Positions 7,963-16,753 of a stretch of 29,666 nucleotides of DNA are shown here, piece by piece. The notes beneath the pieces are model-generated. The model was not told the DNA's origin. It searched no databases and saw only the letters and a program-made list of their open reading frames with translations. How positions within the stretch are numbered: the first letter of the stretch is position 1; every line of letters starts with the position of its first letter. Both the position numbers and the translations under genes were made by a program. This DNA comes from CAYMLL01 sp964390645 (GTDB taxonomy: Bacteria; Planctomycetota; UBA8108), in the NCBI GenBank assembly GCA_964390645.1, contig CAYMLL010000059.1, forward strand, positions 1-29,666. The letters run 5' to 3'.

Positions 7963-9321
7963 ATGTCCACTTCGCCGGGCCTCGCGCCCAGATTGCCCGA
8001 GGTCGAGAGATTCATCGATCGCTTCCCGGACGTGCCGCAGGAGGCGATCTTCAAGGAGGATCTCCTGCGCCTCGGGGTCGGCTTCTCCGAGGACGCGCTG
8101 CGCGTGTCGTCCGGGTTCAAGCCGAAATCGTACTTCATCTTCAGCTTTGACCTGCGGTCGATCCCGGACATGCAGCGCGACGAGAATCTGCGCGCGCCGG
8201 AGGAGCTGGCGCTCGTCGGCGGCCCCCGCGAGTTCCGGCGCACGATCGTCAGCGTCCGCATCAATCCGGCGTCGCCCTACGAGGTCGACATCGTCGACGG
8301 GCGGCTGTCGCTCGTCGTCGACGGAGAGACGGTCTGCGAGGTCCAGCTGCAGGAGACTCCGGAGTACTATCGCCGCGATCTGCGCTGCGGAAAGACCGTC
8401 ACCGAGATCGCGCCAACGATCGAGTGGGGCTACCTCGTCTACCTGACCGTCTACCGCAAGTGTCAGTACTTCGGCTTCAAGGAGGAGTGTCAGTTCTGCG
8501 ATATCAACGAGAACTGGCGCCAGCAGACGGCGGGGGGGCGGCCGAACACGACGGTGAAGACCGTCGACGAGGTGATCGAGGCGCTCGAGATCATCGACGA
8601 GCTCGACACCGAGCGCCGTACGGGCGCGTACACGATCACCGGGGGCAGCATCACGCGCCACCTGGGTGGGCGGGACGAGGCGAGCTTCTACGAGCCGTAC
8701 GCGCGGGCGATCAACGAGCGTTTTCCGGACCGCTGGTTGTCGAAGATGGTCGTGCAGGCGCTGCCGCGAGACGACGTCCGGCGCTTCCGGGACGCCGGCG
8801 TGCAGATCTACCATCCGAACTACGAGATCTGGGATGAGCGGCTGTTTCCGATCATCTGCCCTGGCAAGGAGAGCCACGTCGGTCGAGACGAGTGGATGCG
8901 CCGGATCGTGGATGCGGCGGACGTGTTCGGACCGGCCCAGGTGATCCCCAACTTTGTCGCCGGCATCGAGATGGCGAAGCCGCACGGGTACGAGGCGGTG
9001 GACGAGGCGCTCGCGTCGACCGCGCGAGGTCTCGAGTTCTTCATGTCGAAGGGCATCACGCCACGCTTCACCGTCTGGTGTCCCGAGCCGCTCAGTGTGC
9101 TCGGCAAGGACCAGGGTCCGGCGCCGCTCGAGTACCATGTCGGGCTGCTGCGGCTGTGGCGCCAGACGCACGAGCGTCACGGGCTGCCCGCCCCTGCCGG
9201 CTACGGCCCCCCGGGCGCGGGCAACGCCGTGTTCTCGGTGAGCAGCTTCATGGACGCGATCTCACCCGACACGCCGGTCGCCGAGCCTCCCTACGCGGCG
9301 CGCGTGGCGGAAAGCTGCTGA
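7963..9321 (+). CDS. Radical SAM protein with atypical Cys-x8-Cys-x2-Cys motif
   Basis: A 452-residue cytoplasmic protein of unknown reaction. Residues 1-150 form an N-terminal domain I do not recognise. A radical SAM-like barrel follows: YLTVYRKCQYF...ECQFCD places Cys167, Cys176 and Cys179 at x8 and x2 spacing where the standard is x3 and x2, and TITGGS (224-229) matches the 'GGE' SAM-binding strand. Later barrel strands include WLSKMVVQAL, VQIYHPNYEIW and VIPNFVAGIEM. The x2 pair followed by an acidic residue and the GGS motif make cluster binding plausible. The N-terminus at ATG 7963 has no clear Shine-Dalgarno; a TAAGAT box ends 7 nt before it, which could mean a leaderless message. The gene stands alone, divergent from the matrixin pair, so context does not suggest a substrate. 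Confidence 0.8.
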   Translation: MSTSPGLAPRLPEVERFIDRFPDVPQEAIFKEDLLRLGVGFSEDALRVSSGFKPKSYFIFSFDLRSIPDMQRDENLRAPEELALVGGPREFRRTIVSVRINPASPYEVDIVDGRLSLVVDGETVCEVQLQETPEYYRRDLRCGKTVTEIAPTIEWGYLVYLTVYRKCQYFGFKEECQFCDINENWRQQTAGGRPNTTVKTVDEVIEALEIIDELDTERRTGAYTITGGSITRHLGGRDEASFYEPYARAINERFPDRWLSKMVVQALPRDDVRRFRDAGVQIYHPNYEIWDERLFPIICPGKESHVGRDEWMRRIVDAADVFGPAQVIPNFVAGIEMAKPHGYEAVDEALASTARGLEFFMSKGITPRFTVWCPEPLSVLGKDQGPAPLEYHVGLLRLWRQTHERHGLPAPAGYGPPGAGNAVFSVSSFMDAISPDTPVAEPPYAARVAESC

Positions 9322-9340
9322 ACGCCGCGGCCGGGCGTTC
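9320..9340 (+). terminator. Hairpin at the stop of the radical SAM gene
   Basis: GAACGCC (9320-9326) and GGCGTTC (9334-9340) are perfect 7-bp arms around a 7-nt loop, starting at the last base of the stop codon. A second small hairpin (CGGGC/GCCCG, 9345-9359) is followed by GGTTT. Without a long U-tract this is a candidate terminator or 3' stabiliser. The rest of the convergent space to 9578 shows nothing recognisable. Confidence 0.4.
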
Positions 9341-9578
9341 TCAACGGGCTGGCGGCCCGGGTTTCGCCGTCGCCCGTCGGCCTGGTCTGCGTCGATCGAC
9401 CCACCGGGGAGTGCTCACGAGCTTCTGCACACCTGCCTGCCCCGGGAGGGTGTCGATAGACTCGCGGCAGCCCCTTCGGGGAGCAGCCCGGTCGTGGATG
9501 TCCTGGCCAGGAGAACGGCCGGGTTGCGCCACGTCGAGACCGTTCTGCGCGCCTCGATCTCGACGACGAAACTCGAGG

Positions 9579-10799
9579 TTAGGCCCTCCGGGCCCAGAAG
9601 CCGATCGTCGCCGGCTGCCGCTGGATCACGTGCTTGAAGAAGTAAAAGCACAGGGGCAGCCCCAGCAGCAGCCCCCAGACGCCGAGAGCGTGGTGGCTGA
9701 CCACCAGGATCACGAGGACCAGCACCGGGTTGACCTTCAGCTTCGCACCCATGATCCGCGGGTTGAGAATGTAGGCCTCGACGAAGTGGATCGTGGTGAC
9801 GAAGACGATCAGCCAGAGGCAGGTCACCAGACCGCCGTCCTCCGTGGTCAAGCCGACAAGGCAGATCGGCAGGCTGGAGATGAACACGCCGGCCACCGGG
9901 ATGAAGCCACAGAGAAAGACGACGATCGCCAGGAACGTGACGAAGGGCAGACCGAAGATGAGCCAGAGGCCGAGTGCTGTGAGAACCGTGTTGACGATCG
10001 AGATGATCGCCTGCGCCTCGAGAACGTTGCCGAGGACCCCACCGAACTTGACGATGTTCTCACCGGTTTCCTTGTAGAACTCGTGAAGCTTCGTGCTCTC
10101 CAGCTTCCGCACCTCCTGGCGCAGCACGTCGAGATCGAGCACGATGAGAAAGCTGAAGAGCGTCGCAAGGAACAGCAGGGAGGTGAGGCCGAGCGCGACG
10201 GTGACGGTTCCGGTGACGGCCTTCGGCGCCTGCTCGAAGAGCCAGGCCTCGAAGGCCTTCCGCTTCTCCTTCGCGACATCCGAGTCGAAGAGAGTCAGGC
10301 TCTCTGCCGGCTCGCTCGAGGCCGGATTCAGCTGTCTCAGCATGTCCCCGTACCACTGCATCTTCTTGAGGCCCGGCTCGATCTTGGTCTCCCAGTCCTG
10401 CGGTAGCCCACGGATCTTCTCGCGGACCTCCGCCGCGCCCGAGCGCATGTCTGGCAGGATGAACCAGCCCAGACCGGTTCCGAGCACCAGGCCGCCGGCG
10501 TAGACGATCGTCACGCGCGGTCTCCAGCCCAGCCGCGGCCAGGCCTTGCCGAGCAGGCGCGTCAAGCTTGTCGCAACGAACGCGAACACGAAGGTGAGGA
10601 AGATCAGCGGGAAGAAGTCGCTCAGCAGATAGATCAGACCGAAGAACGCGAGCCAGATCGCCATCCTCTTCGCGATCTTCTCGCAACGCCAGAAGAGCTG
10701 CCAGAAACGCTCCTGTTGAGCGGCATTCTCCAGCCGGGTCCTGTCGGCCCGGTCGTGGTCCGTCGATTCGGAGGGCTCACGGGTCGGTCCTTCACTCAT
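9579..10799 (-). CDS. AI-2E family transporter (TqsA/PerM-like permease)
   Basis: A 406-residue polytopic membrane protein. A hydrophilic N-terminus (about 45 residues) precedes two helices (MAIWLAFFGLIYLLSDFFPLIFLTFVFAFVA), another helix near VTIVYAGGLVLGTGLGWFI, a long soluble loop (about 120-205), and then the C-terminal core of helices characteristic of this family (VTVALGLTSLLFLATLFSFLIVLDL; LGLWLIFGLPFVTFLAIVVFLCGFIPVAGVFIS; HFVEAYILNPRIMGAKLKVNPVLVLVILVV). The F-IP-G turn and the 'NPRIMGxxLxVNPVLVLV' signature are diagnostic. Members export autoinducer-2 or act as ion antiporters; the substrate here cannot be told. It follows the DUF3500 gene by 51 bp on the same strand and may share its transcript. 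Confidence 0.88.
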   Translation of the reverse strand: MSEGPTREPSESTDHDRADRTRLENAAQQERFWQLFWRCEKIAKRMAIWLAFFGLIYLLSDFFPLIFLTFVFAFVATSLTRLLGKAWPRLGWRPRVTIVYAGGLVLGTGLGWFILPDMRSGAAEVREKIRGLPQDWETKIEPGLKKMQWYGDMLRQLNPASSEPAESLTLFDSDVAKEKRKAFEAWLFEQAPKAVTGTVTVALGLTSLLFLATLFSFLIVLDLDVLRQEVRKLESTKLHEFYKETGENIVKFGGVLGNVLEAQAIISIVNTVLTALGLWLIFGLPFVTFLAIVVFLCGFIPVAGVFISSLPICLVGLTTEDGGLVTCLWLIVFVTTIHFVEAYILNPRIMGAKLKVNPVLVLVILVVSHHALGVWGLLLGLPLCFYFFKHVIQRQPATIGFWARRA

Positions 10800-10850
10800 C
10801 GTCGTTCCGGCGGGTCTCGCTTTGAAGGTCCGGAGAGGTCGATCGCGACG

Positions 10851-11891
10851 CTACTCCTTCGGCTTCTGACCGAACTCGCCGTTCAGTGCGCGGAAGCCGC
10901 TATGGACGTGCTTCGCATCGTTCTGGAAGTTGGCGTAGCTGATGACGAAGTCGGGCGAGTGAACGAGATACGAGTGGCCCTCACCCGGTTTGGTTCCGCC
11001 GCGCCATACGAACTGGATGTGCGGTAGCTTGCCCTTGCCGAGGATGCCCTTGCGGAGCGTCTTCCTGGTGGCGTCGTCGAGATGCTTGATGTGCTGGCCG
11101 ATGAGCTTGCGCACGAGCTTCTTCTGCTCCTTGTCGAGCTCGCCGACGGACAGTCCCTTCGGCAGGTCGGCGTTGTAGGTCGACGACTGCGTCGCCTCGA
11201 CCTCCGTCGGCTTCTCCTTGCCGATTGCGACGGCCTTCTGCGCCTCGTCGAGTCCGGTGACGATCTGGCGCCCCAGGTCCTCGACCGGCCCGAGCACGCG
11301 CAGGCCCTTGTTCGGGCCGGACATCACCTCGGCAGGATTGGCACCGAAGAACAGCGGCGTCGCGGAGACCATCTGGTGGCCGTCGAACGTGAAGTTGAGG
11401 CAGAGGTGGTGACCCTCGAATCGCCAGGCCCACTTGCCGGTCTCGGCGGGCTTGCCGAAGACGCTCAGGAAGTAGAGCTCGGGATCGCGCGGAAAGCGGC
11501 GATTCGGCCCCTCGATTTTCGCCAGCACCGCCTCCAGCGAGCGCACGTCGTCGACCGTCTTGACCCCGACCTTGCTGAGGCTGACCCGGAGCAGCGCTGC
11601 CACCGTGGCCTTCTGCTCCTCGTCGAGCTCTCGCAGCGCCACGCCCTTGCGCGGACGCGGGATGAAGTGCCAGTTGAAGCGCTCCCCGTCGTCGTAGGCG
11701 AAGCTCGCCTTCTTCCTCTGCTCCTCGGTGAGGCTCGCCAGCGTCATGTCGACGTGTCGGGCGATCTCGCTGCCGACGGATGCCTCGAGCGTCGGCGCGG
11801 CGACGACCTCCTGTCGTCGTCCCGGCGTCGGCGCGAAGAGCCAGGCAACCGTCAGCAGGGTCACGCCGGTCAGCAAGATGATCTTCTGCAT
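10851..11891 (-). CDS. Secreted DUF3500 family protein
   Basis: 346 residues. An N-terminal signal peptide or anchor (MQKIILLTGVTLLTVAWLFA) is followed by a DUF3500-like domain. It is recognised by the early FNWHFIPRPRKGVALRELDEEQ segment, the middle GHHLCLNFTF...ATPLFFGANPAEV segment, and the C-terminal FVISYANFQNDAKHVHSGFRALNGEFG motif. The family has no proven biochemical role; the conserved His, Asn and Asp residues in the last motif suggest a metal or ligand site. ATG 11891 is chosen for the signal peptide and a GAGGAT motif upstream; the longer reading frame adds 23 residues without export features. It is the first gene of a likely two-gene unit with the AI-2E permease. Confidence 0.82.
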   Translation of the reverse strand: MQKIILLTGVTLLTVAWLFAPTPGRRQEVVAAPTLEASVGSEIARHVDMTLASLTEEQRKKASFAYDDGERFNWHFIPRPRKGVALRELDEEQKATVAALLRVSLSKVGVKTVDDVRSLEAVLAKIEGPNRRFPRDPELYFLSVFGKPAETGKWAWRFEGHHLCLNFTFDGHQMVSATPLFFGANPAEVMSGPNKGLRVLGPVEDLGRQIVTGLDEAQKAVAIGKEKPTEVEATQSSTYNADLPKGLSVGELDKEQKKLVRKLIGQHIKHLDDATRKTLRKGILGKGKLPHIQFVWRGGTKPGEGHSYLVHSPDFVISYANFQNDAKHVHSGFRALNGEFGQKPKE

Positions 11892-12277
11892 GGGTGGATC
11901 CTCGTTTTCTGTTCCGACTCTGTCAAGGTGAGGGGGCCAGTATACGAAGCCGCGCTTCACGGGGCCAGGCTTCCCGGCATCGGCTCGGCTGCACGTCTGG
12001 CGGTCGGGACCGAGGCCCGGACCGCCGTACCGGACACGGGAGCGGGCCGCTGCCGGCGGGATTCCGACGCCGGATCCTGGCTATCGGGGCCGCCTGTCGC
12101 GTTGCGGCAACGCGGAGCTCGGGCGACTTGGCTGCCGGCGGTCTGGTGAGGAAGCGCACCCGGATGCGAGCGCGAGTCGTCTCGTCCGGGAGCGGGACAC
12201 GAGAACGTCGGAGACGACGTGGATTGTCGAGTTCTGGCGACGAGGAGCTCGGATGAAACGGCTGCTCTTGCGCCGGA
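11892..12277. other. 386-bp gap without a supportable gene
   Basis: Open frames on both strands here are arginine-rich GC-driven frames with no ribosome-binding site or family resemblance. The gap holds a perfect 7-bp hairpin (CGCGTTG 12098-12104, CAACGCG 12108-12114), possibly terminating the upstream minus-strand gene. On the minus strand it also has TTGACA (11931-11936) and TATACT-like (11940-11945) boxes ahead of the DUF3500 start, but not in standard promoter order. No tRNA or repeat was recognised. Confidence 0.5.
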
Positions 12278-13069
12278 CTATCGCGCGGAGGCCTCGAGAT
12301 TGGCCTTCATCACGCTGGCCATGTCCTCGGCGTCCGTACGCGAGCTCGTCTCGTACTGCACGAGCCAGGTGATCAGGCTGCCATCGTCCCGGCGGTAGAC
12401 GCGCACGTCGTCGTCAGCTCCGGCGACCGGCCGCCGCTGGACGGCGGATCCCGGGTTCTGTCCGCGGGGGCCGGCCTTGCCGGTCGGGGCTCCACCGCCC
12501 GCAGCCCGGCCGTTCGCATCACGGCCGCTCGCAACCCGGCCGCGGGACTTGACGCCGCCGGAGTTCCGGCGCACGAGAGCGCCGCGCTGGGTGGGCCTGG
12601 TGACCTTCGCCTGCACCCAGAAGCTCTTCTTGTTGCCCGAGACGCTGCTCGTCATCTCGGACTCGCCGAGGTAGAGACCGTGTTCGGCGAGGATGCTCTT
12701 GGCTTCCGCGAAGCTCAGCTTCGAGTAGGTTTTTCCGATGCGCACCGAGCTCCCGGCGTCGACCTTGCCGTCGAGGTACACGGTGCGAGCGTTCGAGTCA
12801 GCGAGCCCTTGCAGCAAGTCGAGGAGATAGATCTCGCCGACGGGCAGGAGGACGGGGCGCGACTCGCGACGTGACTGTGGAACGAGGCGCAGCGGCCCCG
12901 TCGACGTTTTCTGGCGCCGGGGATCGGCCTTGCTGTGGTCTTCCGCGTCCTGAGCGAGCGTTCCGGGGCGTGTGAAGCGCCGTCCCGTCTCGGTGCCGAC
13001 GACGAGCGCCGCGAGGACGAGCAGGTCGGTCGTGGTGCGAGCTGGGTGCTCGTGAGGAGCGAATGACAT
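12278..13069 (-). CDS. Membrane-anchored protein with secretin N-domain-like region
   Basis: 263 residues. The N-terminus carries one hydrophobic stretch (LLVLAALVVG, 16-25) consistent with a signal anchor. Residues about 75-160 (VGEIYLLDLLQGLADSNARTV...SKLSFAEAKSILAEHGLYL) resemble the N0/N1 or STN-type fold at the start of type II secretion secretins, but no secretin channel follows. A low-complexity Gly/Arg/Pro linker (about 165-215) leads to a small C-terminal domain (VRVYRRDDGSLITWLVQYETSS). The assignment is by fold pattern and is tentative. ATG 13069 is supported by an AGGAGG site 9 nt upstream. It sits alone, 108 bp after the PfkB-family kinase gene. A pseudopilin or secretin-accessory role is inference. 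Confidence 0.6.
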   Translation of the reverse strand: MSFAPHEHPARTTTDLLVLAALVVGTETGRRFTRPGTLAQDAEDHSKADPRRQKTSTGPLRLVPQSRRESRPVLLPVGEIYLLDLLQGLADSNARTVYLDGKVDAGSSVRIGKTYSKLSFAEAKSILAEHGLYLGESEMTSSVSGNKKSFWVQAKVTRPTQRGALVRRNSGGVKSRGRVASGRDANGRAAGGGAPTGKAGPRGQNPGSAVQRRPVAGADDDVRVYRRDDGSLITWLVQYETSSRTDAEDMASVMKANLEASAR

Positions 13070-13177
13070 TTCGAGAACCTCCTGCGTTGATCTTCGGATC
13101 GAGGAGAGCGAGATGTTCAGAGCTTCCGATCGGTACCGATATTCTGGTCCGCGCGCCGACGGATGCAATGCATCCGC

Positions 13178-14119
13178 TCAAATGAGGCCGTGGCGGGCGA
13201 GAAGCCCGTCGACCCAGGGGCGGTCCTCGGTTCCGCCGAGCGAGCCGCGGTGCTCGACGCAGCGCGTGCCGAGCTCGCAACCGAGCCGTGCGCAGCTCTC
13301 CGGCGGGAGGTCGCCCAGGAGGCCGGTGAGAAAACCCGCCACGAAGTTGTCGCCGGCACCGCAGGTGTCGACGACGTTCGCGACACGGGTCTGGATCGTC
13401 GTCACCTCGCCGTCCCAGCACAGGAGCGCGCCGTCTTTTCCTCGTGTGATCACGACGCGGTGGATGTCCCGATCACGCAGGTAAGCGAGGATGTCGTCGA
13501 CGTGTCTGCGGCCGGTGATCGCGCGCGCTTCTTCCTCGTTCGGGAAGACCATGTCGACGGCCTCGAGCAGGGGCGCGTGAGCCGCCACGGGATCGCGCCC
13601 CTGCAGATCGACGTCGATGACGTCGAGGCTGATGGCGCCGGCAAGGCGCCTCAGCTCGTCCGCGGCGTTCGCGCACTCGTCGTGAAAGAACCGTCCCAGA
13701 AGCTCCGGAGCCGCGAAGTGGAAGATCTCACAGGGGGTCCGGCACGCGGCCGGCGGCAGCCGGTAGTGATCGTTGCTCCCGGCGTGGTGGACGAAGCTTC
13801 GCTCCCCTTTGTCGTCGTTGACGACGATCGTTGTCGGGCCGCAGACTCCGTCGAGGGTCTCGACCAGCGACGTGTCCACGGACTCCGCCCGCAGGCCGTC
13901 CCGCACGTGTCGGGCGAACATGTCGTCGCCGAGGACCCCGGCGAGTGCCGTGTCGACACCGAGACGCGACGCCGCGATCGCGGTGTTGGCGCCGTTGCCG
14001 CCGATCTGCACGTCGATCGGCGGGATGTTGACGACCCCGCTCGGCGGTGGTGGCGGGTGCGGCGGGATGAATAGATCGACGCAGGCGTTGCCGACGACGA
14101 TCAGTCGGGGATCGCTCAC
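13178..14119 (-). CDS. PfkB family carbohydrate kinase
   Basis: A 313-residue ribokinase-like sugar kinase. The N-terminal signature GGNGANTA (40-47) forms part of the sugar site. DTCGAGD (251-257) is the anion hole, with Asp257 as catalytic base, followed by FVAGFL as usual. VVITRGKDGALL is the adenine-side strand. Length is normal for the family. The substrate could be ribose, adenosine, fructose or another furanose; sequence alone does not decide. An unusual proline run (PPHPPPPP, about 19-26) lies before the first strand pair. The GTG start overlaps the stop of the upstream hydrolase gene (GTGA), so the two are translationally coupled, hinting that the hydrolase may release or process a sugar-containing substrate. 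Confidence 0.88.
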   Translation of the reverse strand: MSDPRLIVVGNACVDLFIPPHPPPPPSGVVNIPPIDVQIGGNGANTAIAASRLGVDTALAGVLGDDMFARHVRDGLRAESVDTSLVETLDGVCGPTTIVVNDDKGERSFVHHAGSNDHYRLPPAACRTPCEIFHFAAPELLGRFFHDECANAADELRRLAGAISLDVIDVDLQGRDPVAAHAPLLEAVDMVFPNEEEARAITGRRHVDDILAYLRDRDIHRVVITRGKDGALLCWDGEVTTIQTRVANVVDTCGAGDNFVAGFLTGLLGDLPPESCARLGCELGTRCVEHRGSLGGTEDRPWVDGLLARHGLI

Positions 14120-15387
14120 CGGTCGTGGTCCCCTCGCGCTGTCCGTTCCTCGTCGCCGTCGAAGGCGTCGAGGACGGCGTCGGCGAAGGCGCGTCGAACC
14201 GCGAGGATCTTGCGGTTCTCGCGTGTCGGATGCACGCGGTTGGTCAGCAGGATGAAGAACACGTCGCGAACCGGATCGATCCAGATCGATGTGCCGGTGA
14301 AGCCGGTGTGCCCGAAGGCTGTCGGGGAGATCTTCTTGCCGCCCGAGCTGAGGCCCGATGGGGTGTCCCAGCCGAGGGCGCGGCTGGATCCGGCGATCAT
14401 CTCGCGTCGTCGGACGAACCGGCTGACGAGCTCACGTGGGAAGACGCGACTGCGGCCGTGCAGACCGCGCAGCAGCTCTGCCGCGAGGATCGACAGGTCG
14501 CTCGTGCTCGCGAAGAGCCCGGCGTGACCGGTGGCGCCTTCGGCCGCACGACAGTTCTCGTCGTGGACGACACCGTGCAGGTAGCGCTTCGTCTCGGGAT
14601 CGAGCTCGGTTGGCGGAATCTCGGCTCGACGCTCCATCGCGGGGTTGCGCAGCGTGTCGGTCATGCCCAGGGGCGTGAAGACCAGCTCGCGCTCGAGCTC
14701 GGTGAGCGGCTTGCCGCCGGCGCGCGACGCGATCTCGCCGAGGAGCATGAAGCCGAGGTCGCTGTAGCGGTACTTCGTTCCCGGATCGTTCTGCAGGGGG
14801 GACGAGGCGACGGCCCGCAGAATCCCGTCGTAGCCGTTGGTCTGCTGGTAGAAGGCCTCCCATGCCGGAAGACCGGAGGCGTGGGCCAGCAGGTGCTCGA
14901 CGGTGATCGAACCGCGCCTCCGTCGTGCCTGCGGTGTCTCGCCTGCCCGGGAGAACTCCGGCAGCCAGCGATCGACGGGGTCTGCGATCCGCAGCTTGCC
15001 GTCGCGCACGAGCGCGATGATGACGGATGTCGTACCGATCACCTTAGTCAGCGAGGCGAGGTCGTAGAGCGTCTTCCCGGAAGGTGTGGGGTTGCCCCTC
15101 AGCCCGACCCGGCGAGCTGTCGCGTCGTCGTGGACAAAATGGCCGAAGCCGCGCTGCCAGAGCGGTCCGTCGCTGGTGCCGACGGCAACGGCACAGCCCG
15201 CGAAGGCCCGATCCGAGATCGCTCGCTCGAGCACGACGGCCGTCGCGGAGAAGTCCGGCCCGTTCCGCGGTGTCGCGCGACAAGACGTGGAGATCAGCAC
15301 GGTCGCGACGAGCAGAGACGTCGCGATGGGGAGGTCGCCCGTGACGGGGAGACCGGGCGGCCGGGTCATGGCGGTCATGGCGGTCAT
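14116..15387 (-). CDS. Serine beta-lactamase-like hydrolase (class C / EstB family), exported
   Basis: 423 residues. The N-terminal hydrophobic segment (IATSLLVATVLISTSC, 21-36) is a signal peptide with a poor lipobox at Cys36, so lipoprotein status is possible. The beta-lactamase/transpeptidase fold is clear: nucleophile motif SLTK (Ser112, Lys115), YSD (208-210) replacing YxN, and HTG in FGHTGFTGTS replacing KTG. LLTNRVHPTRENRKI near the end is typical of the EstB/ampC-like peptidase group. These proteins act on cell-wall peptides, esters or D-amino-acid bonds; antibiotic resistance is not implied. Three in-frame ATGs (15387, 15378, 15369) lie on a 9-bp tandem repeat, so the exact start is unclear. 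It is coupled to the PfkB-family kinase and divergent from a glycosyltransferase. Confidence 0.85.
   Translation of the reverse strand: MTAMTAMTRPPGLPVTGDLPIATSLLVATVLISTSCRATPRNGPDFSATAVVLERAISDRAFAGCAVAVGTSDGPLWQRGFGHFVHDDATARRVGLRGNPTPSGKTLYDLASLTKVIGTTSVIIALVRDGKLRIADPVDRWLPEFSRAGETPQARRRRGSITVEHLLAHASGLPAWEAFYQQTNGYDGILRAVASSPLQNDPGTKYRYSDLGFMLLGEIASRAGGKPLTELERELVFTPLGMTDTLRNPAMERRAEIPPTELDPETKRYLHGVVHDENCRAAEGATGHAGLFASTSDLSILAAELLRGLHGRSRVFPRELVSRFVRRREMIAGSSRALGWDTPSGLSSGGKKISPTAFGHTGFTGTSIWIDPVRDVFFILLTNRVHPTRENRKILAVRRAFADAVLDAFDGDEERTARGDHDR
15361..15387 (-). repeat. 9-bp tandem repeat covering three candidate start codons
   Basis: On the minus strand ATGACCGCC occurs twice and then ATGACC, giving Met-Thr-Ala-Met-Thr-Ala-Met-Thr. 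Each unit keeps frame, so repeat gain or loss would only alter the N-terminal length. Confidence 0.8.
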
Positions 15388-15441
15388 GATATCGGTTCGT
15401 CGGGCGGAAGAAAGAGACCGCCGTCGACCGATCCAGAGGGC

Positions 15442-16722
15442 ATGGACTCACCCCGCGTTCTCATCGTCTCTTGCTCGCACGGTCGACCTCCGACCCAACC
15501 GCGACCGCAGCGGGCCGGGGAGCTCGGCCGCCATCTCGGCGCGGCGGGATGCGTGGTCGATCAGATCGTCGTTCTCGATCACCCTGTGCACCCGGCCGAC
15601 GAGCGCAAGATCGTACGGCTTCGTGAGGACTGCCGACGACTGGAGATCATCGAGGAGTCCGGGCTGGCGCGCTGGTGGGCGAAGGCTCTGTCCTCGCTGC
15701 TGGGTCGCGACGGCACAGCTCGCTCCGACTGTCCCCGTGGGCTTCTCGCGCGATTGCGTCGCCTCGACCCGGGCGAGCCTTACGACGGCGTCGTCCTGAC
15801 GTCCTCGCGGCTCCTTCCTGCGGCATCGCTGCTGCGGGATAAGTCGGTGGTGTTCCTCGACGTGCGGGACGTTGTCGTGCCGGTCGAGCTTTCATCGCTT
15901 CGCATGGGACGTCAGGACGCGGTCGCGCCGGATCGCCCGCTGACGGCGAAAGCGATCGAGTCGTCCGGCTTGCACGGAATCACGGTGCGCTGCGATGAGG
16001 ATCGACGCCAGCTCGAGAGCGTCGTCAGCGGTTTGCGGCTCCTGGTGATCCCGCCGCTGGCGGATCCGGCTCTCGTGGCGCAGCACGTTCCGGTGCGACC
16101 TCCGCGGCTGCTCTTCGTCGGATCGGAGACCGCCGGCAATCTCGACGCCGTTCGTTGGTTGCGCCGCCGGGTGCTTCCGCGCGTGCGGCGTCTGGCCCCC
16201 ACGTGCCGTCTGCGAATTGTGGGCGAGTCCGGGAGGCACATCGAGCCGGGCGACGACATCGATCGTGTCGGCTGGGTCGACGATCTCGAGCGCGAGTATC
16301 GTGACGCGCTGGCGGTCGTGCTGCCGGTACGCCTCGGTGGGCGGGTGCGGCGGCGGCTCGTCGAGGCGATCTCCTTCGGCAAGGCCGTCGCCGTCACCGA
16401 GGAGGCCGCGTACGGCATCGATCTGCGTCACCGGGAGGACGGCATCGTCAGTTCGAGCGCGGAGATGCTGGCGCAGGGGCTCGTCGACGTGCTGTCGCAG
16501 GACCCGATCCGACAGAGGTTCGAGGCGCGGTCGCGGCAGATCGCCCGGGAGAGGTTCGATCCGGCGGCGGCGTTGAGGGAACTGGTGGATTCGGTGGTCG
16601 GCGGATCGGGTGCCGGACCGACGCGGGAGCCGAGCGGGAGACTCTCACACGGGATGGAGAGTGAGGAGGGAGAAGAAGCGCAGGAGGGTTCGGGCGAGGT
16701 GGCCGCTTCGACGTCGAGGTGA
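15442..16722 (+). CDS. Glycosyltransferase, group 1 (GT4-like)
   Basis: A 426-residue GT-B fold glycosyltransferase. The N-terminal half starts with VLIVSCSHGRP...QRAGELGRHL, a usual acceptor-side opening. The C-terminal half has PRLLFVGSETAGNLDAVRWL, LRIVGESG, DRVGWVDDLEREYRDALAVVLPVRLGGRVRRRLVEAISFGKAVAVTEEAAYGI, the pattern of the nucleotide-sugar domain, and then the RFEARSRQIARERFDP tail helix. The usual EAxAxGxPVV is present as EAISFGKAVAV. The last 45 residues are low-complexity (Gly, Ser, Glu). ATG 15442 is chosen: it follows AGAGGG and begins the fold. The same frame is open far upstream but only as an antisense shadow of the hydrolase gene. Donor and acceptor sugars are unknown; cell-surface polysaccharide is likely. 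Confidence 0.84.
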   Translation: MDSPRVLIVSCSHGRPPTQPRPQRAGELGRHLGAAGCVVDQIVVLDHPVHPADERKIVRLREDCRRLEIIEESGLARWWAKALSSLLGRDGTARSDCPRGLLARLRRLDPGEPYDGVVLTSSRLLPAASLLRDKSVVFLDVRDVVVPVELSSLRMGRQDAVAPDRPLTAKAIESSGLHGITVRCDEDRRQLESVVSGLRLLVIPPLADPALVAQHVPVRPPRLLFVGSETAGNLDAVRWLRRRVLPRVRRLAPTCRLRIVGESGRHIEPGDDIDRVGWVDDLEREYRDALAVVLPVRLGGRVRRRLVEAISFGKAVAVTEEAAYGIDLRHREDGIVSSSAEMLAQGLVDVLSQDPIRQRFEARSRQIARERFDPAAALRELVDSVVGGSGAGPTREPSGRLSHGMESEEGEEAQEGSGEVAASTSR

Positions 16723-16753
16723 CGTTTTCCAGGCGAGCTCCGGTTTCGCCAGC

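Noticed and set aside
11894..12256. Small frames on both strands in the 386-bp gap
   Set aside because: Composition is that of random GC-rich frames (Arg/Ser-rich), without ribosome-binding sites or domains.
14116..15387. Antibiotic-resistance beta-lactamase
   Set aside because: The YSD and HTG variants and the EstB-like C-terminus fit the wider serine hydrolase/peptidase family; nothing indicates resistance.
14125..15441. Long open frame running into the glycosyltransferase
   Set aside because: It is antisense to the hydrolase and kinase-adjacent region, has no family resemblance, and the glycosyltransferase fold and ribosome-binding site begin at 15442.
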